DNA of 64,000 nucleotides from Piezodorus guildinii (taxonomy: Eukaryota > Arthropoda > Insecta > Hemiptera > Pentatomidae): the NCBI GenBank assembly GCA_023052935.1, contig CM041293.1, positions 180,840,789-180,904,788 of the forward strand. The letters are read 5' to 3'. Shown one piece after another: positions 52,469 through 62,172 of this stretch. Every line of letters begins with the position of its first letter. Position 1 is the first letter of the stretch. Made by a program: the position numbers and the translations under genes. The notes below the pieces were generated by a model, which worked only from the letters and a program-made list of their open reading frames with translations, had not been told where the DNA came from and made no database searches.

Positions 52469-55147
52469 ATGACCTCACCTAATTCCTTATCCATTTTCCT
52501 TTGGAATGCGAATGGTGTTAGAACTCACACTGACGAACTTACAGCCTTACTGCAAGACAAAAACATTGATGTTGCACTCATTACTGAAACTAGACTAACC
52601 ACTAAACAGTACTTTAAAATACCAGGATACACGACATACCGGACAGACCATCCAGACGGCAAAGCCCATGCCGGTACTGCTGTCATAGTCCGCCGATCCC
52701 TCACCCATCACTTACACCCAATTTCCGCCCACGATTACCTACAAGCAACTTCCATTGTTATCAAAACCTTTTCCTTTCCGCTTATCATCGCATCAGCATA
52801 CTGCCCTCCTAAACATCCCATTTCCTCTGCCCAATTTGAATCCTTTCTCAACCACTTGGGTAATCACTTCATTTTGGGTGCAGACTTAAACGCTAAGAAC
52901 CAACAGTGGGGTTCTAGAACCACCAATTCTCGTGGACGGACATTGCAGTCTGCACTCAACTCCCGACGCTTTCATCTCCTACCTCCCGATTCTCCTACCT
53001 ACTGGCCAACAGATCCTAACCGTAATCCTGACATCCTCGACTTCTTCATCCACAGCGGATTAGGCTCTCTTAATTTTTCCATAGCTCGCCTTGATGAACT
53101 ATCCTCTGATCATAGTCCATTGATTCTAAATGTATCCATAACACCTATTCCTAAACCTATCCCACCGTCATTCATTAGAGGCCCTGTCAACTGGAACCTC
53201 TTCCGCGAAATCCTCACTAATGATATTGACCTCAGAGTGATTCTCAAAACCCCAAATGACCTTGACGACGCCGTATATTCCTTTACAACCGCTATTCAAC
53301 AAGCCGCCTGGACTGCCTCCTCTCCCAAACAATCCCAAATAATTCCTTATAAAAGCCATTTACCACAACACCTGACAGACCTCATCAACAGCAAACGCCG
53401 AGCCAGAACATTATGGCAACGCACCCGCCACCCAGAGGATCGCCGCTCCTATAACTTTTTTTGTAGAAAATTAAAGCGGGAGTTGGCGATCTTCCGATCC
53501 CAATCCTACAATACCTACCTCTCCTCTCTCTCGACTCGTGACAATTCCCTGTGGAATGTCACGAAGAGAATCCTAAAATCCCCCCTGATATCCCATCCTC
53601 TCCGGCGTAGTGATAATTCCTGGGCTGCTTCAGACAAAGATAGGGCCCAGGAATTCGCACTACACCTTTCCAAGGTATTCACTCCTCATTCTGATCTCAA
53701 TCCAACCCACACCGCAATAGTTGAAGAGTTCCTTACGTCACCGATACCAATTTCCTTACCACCTAAAGCAATCAATCCCTCTGAGGTCAAATATCTGCTT
53801 CAAAAGCTTCCTCTCCGTAAATCCCCTGGATACGATCTCCTTACTCCTCAAATCCTAAGACAACTTCCACCTAAAGCCATTACATTCCTTACATATATCT
53901 ATAACTGTATCCTACGCACTACCTATTTCCCTCTGTTGTGGAAACACTCGACTATCATCCTTTTCCTAAAACCAGGCAAACCATCCAACTGTACGTCATC
54001 CTACAGACCTATTAGCCTTCTTCCGATCCTCTCCAAAATCTTCGAAAAACTCCTATTGAAACGAATCCTAGCCAAATTTCACAATTTTCCTTCACACCAG
54101 TTTGGATTCCGTCCTCAACATTCCACGGTTCAGCAAGGACTCCGAGTTGTAGACCACATTTCCTCCGCCCTTGAGTGCAAGGAGTATTGTTCGGGTGCCT
54201 TTCTGGACATAGCTCAAGCTTTTGACCGGGTGTGGCACCCGGGACTGCTCTATAAGCTCAAAACCCATTTACCTCAATCCTTATACCTAATCCTCCGATC
54301 CTATTTATCCAACCGCTCCTTCCGAGTTCGCTGTGGTTCCGAATTTTCCGAACAATATACTGTTGAGGCCGGTGTTCCTCAAGGCAGCGTCTTAGGACCC
54401 GTCCTCTACATCCTCTTCACCGCCGATATCCCTACCGATCCCAATACCTTTCTGGCAACATTTGCTGATGACACAGCCATTTTATCATCCAATTCCGATC
54501 CTGAAGCAGCATCGCTAAATCTCCAAAAGCACCTTTCCCTTGTCGAAGACTGGTGCAATGCTTGGCGCATTAAGGTGAACGAAAGCAAATGCACTCACGT
54601 CACATTCACCCTTCGACGCAAATCCTGTCCAACGGTTTATTTCAATTCCATACCGCTTCCTTCCTCAGACACAGTCCGGTATCTCGGCTTTTTACTAGAC
54701 AAAAGACTGACGTGGAACCCACATACAAGACTAAAAAGAAAAGAACTCAACCGCAGATTCGGCCAGTTATACAGACTACTAAACAGAAAATCTCATCTTA
54801 CAGTTGACAACAAATTACTAATATACAAGACAGTACTGAAACCTATATGGACCTACGGACTTGAACTGTGGGGAACAGCTAAACATTCTAACATCAAACG
54901 CATCCAATCCTTCCAATCCAAAGTCCTCCGAACAATAGTTAATGCTCCATATTACGTTACCAACTGTATCCTACACCATGACCTTAATATTCCGTTTGTT
55001 TTAGACCTGGTACCATCCAAATTTTCCAAATTTCATCAGAACCTTAGTCATCATCCTAATCCTCTAGCGCAATCCCTATCCAGCACCACCCATCCCTACA
55101 ATCCTCCTCGAAGATTGAAACGGCAGTGGCCACGAGACCTATTGTAA
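52469..55147 (+). CDS. ORF2: Jockey ORF2, endonuclease-reverse transcriptase
   Basis: 892 residues, close to the ~900 usual for the clade. The apurinic-type endonuclease (residues 1-~225) shows WNANG (12-16), ITETRLTT (39-46), GADLNAKNQQWG (~137-148), NSRG and LSSDHSPLIL (~211-220). The RT (~470-760) shows FLKPGKPS, SYRPISLLPILSKIFEKLLL, HQFGFR, GAFLDIAQAFDRVWHPGL, GVPQGSVLGPVLYILFTADIP and catalytic FADD at 665-668. A C-terminal segment with DNKLLIYKTVLKPIWTYGLELWG ends RLKRQWPRDLL. Its ATG directly abuts the ORF1 stop (TAA-ATG), suggesting termination-reinitiation. It nicks target DNA and primes cDNA synthesis there. Confidence 0.96.
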   Translation: MTSPNSLSIFLWNANGVRTHTDELTALLQDKNIDVALITETRLTTKQYFKIPGYTTYRTDHPDGKAHAGTAVIVRRSLTHHLHPISAHDYLQATSIVIKTFSFPLIIASAYCPPKHPISSAQFESFLNHLGNHFILGADLNAKNQQWGSRTTNSRGRTLQSALNSRRFHLLPPDSPTYWPTDPNRNPDILDFFIHSGLGSLNFSIARLDELSSDHSPLILNVSITPIPKPIPPSFIRGPVNWNLFREILTNDIDLRVILKTPNDLDDAVYSFTTAIQQAAWTASSPKQSQIIPYKSHLPQHLTDLINSKRRARTLWQRTRHPEDRRSYNFFCRKLKRELAIFRSQSYNTYLSSLSTRDNSLWNVTKRILKSPLISHPLRRSDNSWAASDKDRAQEFALHLSKVFTPHSDLNPTHTAIVEEFLTSPIPISLPPKAINPSEVKYLLQKLPLRKSPGYDLLTPQILRQLPPKAITFLTYIYNCILRTTYFPLLWKHSTIILFLKPGKPSNCTSSYRPISLLPILSKIFEKLLLKRILAKFHNFPSHQFGFRPQHSTVQQGLRVVDHISSALECKEYCSGAFLDIAQAFDRVWHPGLLYKLKTHLPQSLYLILRSYLSNRSFRVRCGSEFSEQYTVEAGVPQGSVLGPVLYILFTADIPTDPNTFLATFADDTAILSSNSDPEAASLNLQKHLSLVEDWCNAWRIKVNESKCTHVTFTLRRKSCPTVYFNSIPLPSSDTVRYLGFLLDKRLTWNPHTRLKRKELNRRFGQLYRLLNRKSHLTVDNKLLIYKTVLKPIWTYGLELWGTAKHSNIKRIQSFQSKVLRTIVNAPYYVTNCILHHDLNIPFVLDLVPSKFSKFHQNLSHHPNPLAQSLSSTTHPYNPPRRLKRQWPRDLL

Positions 55148-55623
55148 ACATTTAAACTGGAGTTCTGACAATGGTCAGATCCTCCACTCATGTACGGTAT
55201 GTTTGTGGCTACAGCGCCCTAACTCAGCCTCCACTGGCTCAGACCGGTGATGCGGCTGAGATAGAGGCATTGGGATCTCTTGGGTTCCGCTTTTTCCTCC
55301 ACAAGTGGAGGGAAAAGCGCTTGCTGGGGTCCCTTTAGCAATTGTATACATTGTATATAGTTATGATTGTGTGTAAGATGTTTATTTATTTGCCAACTTT
55401 TTATTTATCTCAATAATAGGTTTTTATTTCGATTTGTTTTGTTTTTTATTTATTATTATTATTTTATTGTATATATATGAATTTATTTATGTTCTATTTT
55501 ATGTAATTTGACCATTATTATTATTTTCTGTATATATAGTATGAATGTGGTCTCTTATCAATATTATTATTGTTCATTTTGTAACAAATTGTAATATATC
55601 TCAATAAAAATAATTATAAAATA
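55148..55623 (+). other. Jockey subfamily A 3' UTR
   Basis: Shared with 16258-16703 (minus) and 2345-2573. It holds the CTCAGCCTCCACTGGCTC block also found in subfamily C, an inverted pair CTCCACAAGTGGAG near 55300, and a terminal AATAAA with an A-rich end in place of a long poly(A). Confidence 0.85.
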
Positions 55624-55633
55624 AATACTAGCT

Positions 55634-56467
55634 ATAAACCCATCCGTTACCACACATCCATGTCTATAATCGCATGCATAGGTACTAGTTTAATCTCTAA
55701 AACTAAATTAAATATTAAGATATCTGAAATCGGAATTATTTTTTCCTATTATTTACTGTATATAATAATATGTATCACGCACCCATTGAAATGGGAACCG
55801 AACGTAATTGTTAAATAGGGTTCCATTCCCCCCATAGCCCCGGTCACGCGAATTAGTAATGCAGTGCCTAAGCTAGCATGTCTCAGCCATAACTCTGTGT
55901 CACTCTGACCCAGAAATGTAACTCTATCCTCCAACACCCCTCACTGTCCGCTTATAATAAGCTTAGTTTTTGATTTATATTTACTATCTCAGAAGAGAAA
56001 ACATATTTTACTGGTATTATTAGTATATATATTAACCCATAAAATGTCTTAGGTTCAATATAAAAAAACATTCTAGGCTAACGCCAGTGCACTACCTTGT
56101 GTCAGATAAATTTGTCGTGTGGACCTACTGCTTTGGAGTTATATTGGTTAAAACTGAAAAACGCTGTAAATTATTACACTATGGTTTAACTGTTTGCATA
56201 GTTGTTGATAGAAATTAAGTAACATGTTGAAAATCAATAAATAATTTAAAGGAAAATGGCATATCACGACTGCCAATTTCAAAACGCTATATCTCAGCAA
56301 ATTCTGTAGAAATTTATCATCTATGAAATAGAACTAAGACTAATTTTTTTTAGTATTTATTTATTTAATAATTACGAGAAATAGATTTTTTTTTCGTTAT
56401 TCGTGTTTTACGCATCTTGAAACATAAGCCCTCAATTTTTGAGGGAGAATGTTTTATTTTTTATCGA
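55634..56467. other. Unassigned; possible SINE family 3 scrap
   Basis: 56060-56095 (TTCTAGGCTAACGCCAGTGCA) resembles the SINE 3 body (TTTCTAGGCCAACGGCAGTGC at ~43746). The rest is AT-rich with no ORF of note. Confidence 0.4.
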
Positions 56468-57235
56468 TTAAAACTGAAATTTCATATTCAAGACAAATGT
56501 ACGCCCGAGACGTTACAAAACCGTTTTCATGTTAGACTATTTTAGTCAGACTAAAGCCTACAATATATCAAACAAAGCCTATTAAATTTTGCATTGATTT
56601 TGTAAGTTTAATCACAATTGTTATAGCTGTCTTTGAGAAAGTACTAAAAAGGTGCAAAATGTGCCTCTTCTAATTCCCCAATTTTGATGAAATAGTTGCG
56701 GTAACTAACATCTCGTGCGTAGATTAGTCTTAAATATAAAATTTCATTTTCACATCATTATCCTAAGTTTTCTTTTGGTTTAATATTTGTGCGATATATC
56801 TTTGGCCGATCTACAAAGAAAGATACATCTTTGATACATTTTTTTATTTATATAATTTTTAGATATCACAATGTTTCAGCCTCTAGGGCCATTTTGAAGC
56901 ATGTGTAAACTACAAAAGTTTTTATAACATTCATTCATATTTTTTTTTTTAAATATATACATCTAATGTTATATGTAATGACATTAGATGTATATAAAAA
57001 AATATATATAAATTCTATAAAAACCGTTGTTGTTTACAGATGCTTGAAAATGGTCCTAGAAGCTGAAACGTGATATCTAAATATTAAATAAATAAAAAAA
57101 TGTATCAAAGACTTCTTTTGTAGAGCGGCTAAAGATATATTTCAAATAAAATTTCAGTTTAATGAGACTTTTCGTTTTTGTACTAGGCGCCACATAGACC
57201 TTTTCGCTCGACTTGTTTATTTATTGAAACTGGAA
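56468..57235. mobile_element. HINE-like fragments in both orientations, interrupted by a foldback
   Basis: 56468-56533 is inverted HINE sequence (GAAATTTCATATTC, CGCCCGAGACGTTAC). 56535-56760 is plus-strand interior (GTTAGACTATTTTAGTCAG, AAAGGTGCAAAATG). The plus-strand match resumes at 57145-57235 after the foldback (AAATAAAATTTCAGTTTAAT, GCGCCACATAGACC). Old and rearranged. Confidence 0.6.
56793..57140. mobile_element. Second foldback element, ~170-bp inverted arms
   Basis: The left arm (56793-56969) begins CGATATATCTTTGGCCG-ATCTACAAAG. The right arm (56981-57140) ends with the inverse (GTAGAGCGGCTAAAGATATAT). The inner arms form a perfect palindrome: TATACATCTAATGT (56956-56969) against ACATTAGATGTATA (56981-56994), with an 11-base loop. 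Each arm carries a TTTCAGC-N-CTAG-CCATTTT segment next to a GAAACGT-like motif. Noncoding. Confidence 0.78.
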
Positions 57236-58294
57236 AATTGCATTACAACAACCATTGTTAAAGATAAGGAAAAAAAATATGGAAAAATACCATTGTAAAA
57301 ACTCTCTGGAATATCTGAAATGGAATAAAATTTCCTTGTTATTATTGAAAATGTGCAACGATAACTGGACAAGGCCTGTACATGCCAGTGGAAGGGAGTC
57401 TACGACCTGGACAAGGAAGAAACGGTAGGGTTTTCGAGAGGGCATGAGAGGAAAAGAAAATAAGCTCTTCAGTACATCAGAATAAACATGGAAAGAAGAC
57501 CGAAATAGCCCCAAGGGAGCGGCAAGCTACAATGCAGAAATAAAACATATCATTCAAACCTTTTTAACACAGTAATTTTTTGTTGATAGAATAACTTTTA
57601 TCAAAAAAAATTATGTATGTATGTATATATAGATATATATAAAGAGGTAGGGCTTGAAATATATTCGGATGAGACAAAATATGTGATTAATTATAAAAAT
57701 CATTCCGGGTAATATGGATATTACAAGATATAGGATTGAATATGTGGATAAAGGGCCTAACGGAATAAGCGTCACATCTCCCCGCACGTATGTCATAATC
57801 AAATTTATAACGTTGATTTACACTTTTGAGAAAATTCCTTTTGCAAATTTTTAGCACCATAGTGCTGATGGGAGTTAAGTTTAGAAAGAAAAAAAAAATG
57901 TTTTCGCCTGAACAACTTAATCGATTTTTACGGGGAAAAAAAGATGTTAAGGATTTTTTTCCACATAGATATGTCATTTTTTTTTTTGATTTTTCAAAAA
58001 CAATTTTTTAGATTATTTTTATTGGTTCACCTCCAATTTTTGTTACTTTATTTCATTAAATAACCCTGCATAATATATACTTTCGATTTTATCACAAATG
58101 TACTCCATGGTACAAAAAGCAATTATTTCTCCTGAGCGGATCAACTGACTTTCACAAAATCAATGGTTTTCTAAAAGAGTTCCTGAATTTTTTTTTTTTT
58201 ACTAAAACCTGAGTCGAAAATGTTTTTGTCATTTTACATAAGAGAAGATTTAGGTTATGTATTTGACCAATAACTGTGATAGGAACACACAAGC

Positions 58295-58304
<10 letters not shown>
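57236..58304. other. Unassigned kilobase
   Basis: 57340-57540 is less AT-rich, with no recognisable ORF. Short A/T runs occur at 57888 and 57980. Confidence 0.4.

Positions 58305-58384
<80 letters not shown>
58305..58384 (+). repeat. (TA)n microsatellite
   Basis: About 40 TA units after CATA repeats. Confidence 0.96.
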
Positions 58385-58387
<3 letters not shown>

Positions 58388-59450
58388 GCTGATGTTCCTA
58401 TAATAGAAATAACAATCGGGCAGAAAATAAAAATATTTCAGAAAGGTTATAGACCAGCTAGTTTATATTTAAAATTCTAAATTATGATAACGACCGTTTT
58501 GTTGACTTTAAAGGCATTCCTTTGAACAAAGTAGCATCTAAGGCTAAGGTAATATAAATATTTATTAATTATTTGCCCTTAGCTAACAAGAGAACCCATT
58601 GTGCTATGCACAATTAACAAACTTAAAAATTTATCTATTCCATTTCGGAATTCCTAAGTATAAACTTAAATAAATATGAATTCAGGAAAATTAATCTGGT
58701 CGCAGAAGTGATAATAGAAACTGCTTTCTCTAAATGGTGCACACTATGTATTAATTTTAAGGCAGTAGGTAGAAACCGGAGAAAAAAAAAAACTTTAAAT
58801 TCGATACAATTTTTCTAGAAAAAAAATATAGAACCGAAGATATAAAATGGATCTTACTTTGATTCAATGCCCTTACTACCAAACTCTGTCAACTCAATTC
58901 AATGGATGGCTTATAATCTAAACCCTTTTAAATCAGACTTAATGCTAAGTGTTCCCATCTATGCCTCGGCCAATCTCAGTTGATATCATATAATTTTTGG
59001 ATTAAAACTTCATTATTTACGTTGTGCGATTTTTGGCAGGGGTAAAAGCTTTGATTCCGTAACCATGATGACTTTACCAACATGCTTTATACTGGCGCAT
59101 GCGCAGCGGTCTGTGTATACCTATCTACTAGAGACAGGAAATCGATATCAATTTCCGTAAACCTTGTCCATATTTATAATATCGGTATTTCAGTAATTTA
59201 ATGAAAATCTGTTGCTAATAAATTAATACATCGTTGATAAATCGTGGCTTAGAAATTACCTCTAGCTTTAAATAAACTTAATATATTGCCTTTATGAATT
59301 CTCTTGACACTAAAATATTGATATTTGTGATTATTATTAGAGCATTACTTTCCATTAAAATATTTAAACGTACGAAACAAAACCATGATGACCCTATTGT
59401 TAATATTTAAATCGTAGTAAAACAAAATTGAAAAAAAAAATATCTTGTTA
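58385..59450. other. Unassigned kilobase
   Basis: AT-rich. No ORF above ~60 codons and no local repeat family. Confidence 0.4.
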
Positions 59451-59452
59451 TA

Positions 59453-60476
59453 CGAGGCATGTTTTTTTAAGAAAGAACCGTTTTGGAATTAAAAAAGGAT
59501 GCATGTGCAAGATATCTCAATAATTTTATTTTTACATGAAAGCCTGTACCTTAAGCTACTTTTCTGCATAATTTCCATGAATTTTGAGGCACTTATCATA
59601 ACGCGACACCAGTTTTTGAATACCCTTCTCAAAAAATTCTACCGCCTGACTTGTTAACCACTGCATCACAAATGTTTTGACTTCGTTATCGTCTTAAAGA
59701 CGCCGACCGCAAAGGTGTTTCTTCTGTTTTCTCTCACCTTTTCGTCCACTTTCTGCACCAAATCTTCATTAACGACCGAAGGACGCCCACTCCGTTCTTC
59801 ATCATGCACATTTGTAAATGCTCTCACCCATTTCCTTACCATTCCATCACTTATGTTTTGTCCGTTAACTTCAACGATCTCACGTAAACGACAAGTCAGG
59901 CGGCCGAATTTTATAAGGAGGGTATTCAAAAACTGGTGCCGCGTTATGACAAGTGCCTCAAAATTGAGACGTTGATTTCCAAAAGGTACTATATCCATTC
60001 TAGGAAATTTTACAGAAAGCGCGAAAATCTCTCATTAATATAGTATTAAACTAGCTAATTTGGGTATTTTAGCCTTAAAATTTAGAATTATTTTTTTAAT
60101 ATAATAATAACATCATATTAAAGTTATGAAATTAAATTTTTTAAGAATGATTTGGAACGAAAATAAATGCGTAATTAGTACTTTTAGAAAATGACCGCAT
60201 TTCTAAATCGCGTTTTTTAAGGATTTGAGAATTCATTAGATAACATCAAATAGAATATTTAGGTAAAACTAAATGATGAGAATACAAATATGTAAAAAAA
60301 TCGATTTCGTAAAAAATGTCCTTTAGTACCTTTTGGAAATCAACGTCTAAATTAATGGAAATTATGTAGAAAAGTAGATTAAGGTATAGACATTCATGTA
60401 AAAATAAAATAATTGCGATATCTTTGCACGTCTTCTTTTTATTCCAAAACGGTACTTACTTAAAAAACATGCCTCG
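59453..60476 (-). pseudogene. Second mariner type, rearranged into a palindromic copy
   Basis: Bounded by TA (59451-59452, 60477-60478), with TIRs CGAGGCATGTTTTTT and inverse extending ~36 bp through ACCGTTTTGGAAT. On the minus strand the left two-fifths encode the HTH portion ISDGMVRKWVRAF...NVHDEERSGRPSVVNEDLVQKVDEKVRENRR (59710-59890). This is joined by deletion to the C-terminal SQAVEFFEKGIQKLVSRYDKCLKIH segment (59570-59665). A second copy of that C-terminal segment lies on the plus strand at 59892-59965 and, after the MITE, 60349-60476. So both ends are the same transposase 3' end in inverted orientation. No catalytic core remains. It is distinct from the cecropia-type copies. Confidence 0.85.
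59967..60348. mobile_element. MITE nested in the palindromic mariner
   Basis: 382 bp with ~25-bp perfect terminal inverted repeats at 59967-59991 and 60324-60348 (outer bases AGACGTTGATTTCC). The host AAATT is present on both sides (59961-59965, 60349-60353), a possible 5-bp TSD. Noncoding; superfamily not identified. Confidence 0.82.
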
Positions 60477-60478
60477 TA

Positions 60479-61194
60479 TTAATTAAGATATGTAGTATTT
60501 GAAAATTAAAAAAAAAAACGCTGTGAACTTTTTATATTTTACAACCCAATACAAAATGGAAAGAAATTTTTACAGGAAACTATGCAGTAAAATTGTTGCT
60601 ACACAAAGCCGAATACTTTTCCCTATCCTTATGTAATTGTATAGGCATTAAGATCTGAACAAACGAGGAAAAAACATTCTTGATTTCTCTAATTTTAAAA
60701 ACTTCATATTTTTATATACCATTCACCCACTCCCCATTCACAGAAATATTCTTATTACTTTTTCCTTGTTTGGTGCATCTCTTTTCCTTACCCCCACCAC
60801 TTTAGATATGTATATATGTTTTTGCTATTAAAGCAGCGTCCAATTACGATTTTCGCTTTAACAAATGCACTTTAAACCAATTATAAATTCCTCGATTGAG
60901 CTGTGTTTTCGCAGTTATTATTACTTTGATTCATAAAAGATATACTTGGGGTTTTGAAGTAAACAGTGTAGTATATCCAATATCCTGTTGCATAATTACT
61001 GAATTATGTAAACAACATTCTAAAGTAGCAAGCCATAACGTTAATAGAAAGAACAATTCGAAAATAAAAAGAACAAACCATAGTTCAACAGGGATTGTCA
61101 AAATATGTGCGAAAAAAGAAAAACCGCTAAACTGAATTCCTTAAATAATCCAAGCGATAATAATGTGGCTTATTTTCGGTTAGTAAAGAATGAA
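60479..61194. other. No recognised feature
   Basis: AT-rich. A 79-codon frame at 60896-61135 has no recognisable motif. Confidence 0.4.
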
Positions 61195-61850
61195 ACTTCA
61201 AAACTCTTAAAAAATAAGAAAAGAGAGTTAAAGGCAAAATAATAGAAATAGAAAAACACAGAAACGAAAATAACGTAAGAGAGATGTACATAGGTATAAA
61301 CAAATCGCGTAAAAGATTTGAACCTCTATTGAATGCGGTTAAAGATGCAAATAACAATATAATTGCGGATCCTTCTGAGATATTAAATAAATTTAAACAA
61401 CACTTTGACGGCATATTAAATACGGAAAATAATAATCAATTTCCTCTCTCTGAATATCAGAGCGCTGAACCATGGATAGACGCACCGAGTAAAGAGGAAG
61501 TCGAAATGGTGATAGGAAAATTAAAACGTTATAAGGCTGCAGGAAATGATAATATCAAGAGTGAATTAATAAAGGCGTGTGGAGAAGCGGGCGTTTCCAA
61601 AATACATTTTTTAGTTAAAAAGATCTGGGAAACTGAAAAAATGCCCGAAGAATGGAAAGAATCAATACTTATTCCGATTCACAAAAAAGGACCGAGGTCG
61701 GATTGTAACAACTATCGTGGGATCTCTCTTCTCCCAGTATGCTATAAAATATTCTCGTCAATCCTAACTAGTCGAATCACGGAATACGCTGAGGAAATTA
61801 TCGGAGATTACCAATGTGGTTTTAGGCGGAATCGCTAAGGACTAGGTGGA
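61195..61850 (+). pseudogene. RTE-like LINE, N-terminal RT fragment
   Basis: An open frame at 61284-61838 (184 codons). It begins in the region between endonuclease and RT (NKSRKRFEPLLNAVKD, EILNKFKQHFDGIL), then EEVEMVIGKLKRYKAAGNDNI, the RT motif WKESILIPIHKKGPRSDCNN, YRGISLLPVCYKIFSSIL, and IGDYQCGFRRNR before a stop. Motifs A-C of the RT, including YADD, are missing, as is the endonuclease. It is cut on both sides; the upstream ~90 bp may extend the match in another frame. Confidence 0.85.
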
Positions 61851-62172
61851 CTCGCGGAATCGCTCGACTATTACAATTCGTAATATCCTGATATGAAAAT
61901 AAATAGGTTGTAAAAAAGATCACATATGTGAATTCTTTATTTATAGAGGAGTTATTCATGTATTATTATAGTTGCTAAATAATTCTTTTAATTAATATTT
62001 TTTATTAGTTTTATATATACCTGCCTGGTTTAGAGAAAGCTAAATTAACACCTTACCAAAATTATTTTAAATTGGTAGTTCTTCATACTGGATGACGTTA
62101 TGTGAATTTTCGTGACAATGAACCGCAGATTCTATACGTTACGCGATAAAGTATGAATACATGTTATAAAAA
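61851..62172. other. No recognised feature
   Basis: AT-rich spacer between the LINE fragment and HINE copy I. Confidence 0.4.

Larger units (their letters stand above)
50800..55623 (+). mobile_element. Jockey subfamily A, full-length and intact, 10-bp TSD
   Basis: A 4824-bp LINE flanked by AATACTAGCT (50790-50799, 55624-55633). It comprises a 5' UTR of ~364 bp, ORF1 (434 aa), ORF2 (892 aa) and a 3' UTR of ~476 bp ending CAATAAAAATAATTATAAAA. The complete 5' end, perfect TSD and two uninterrupted ORFs make it the best candidate for an autonomous, recently active element here. As in other Jockey elements, transcription should start from an internal promoter in the 5' UTR. Confidence 0.95.
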
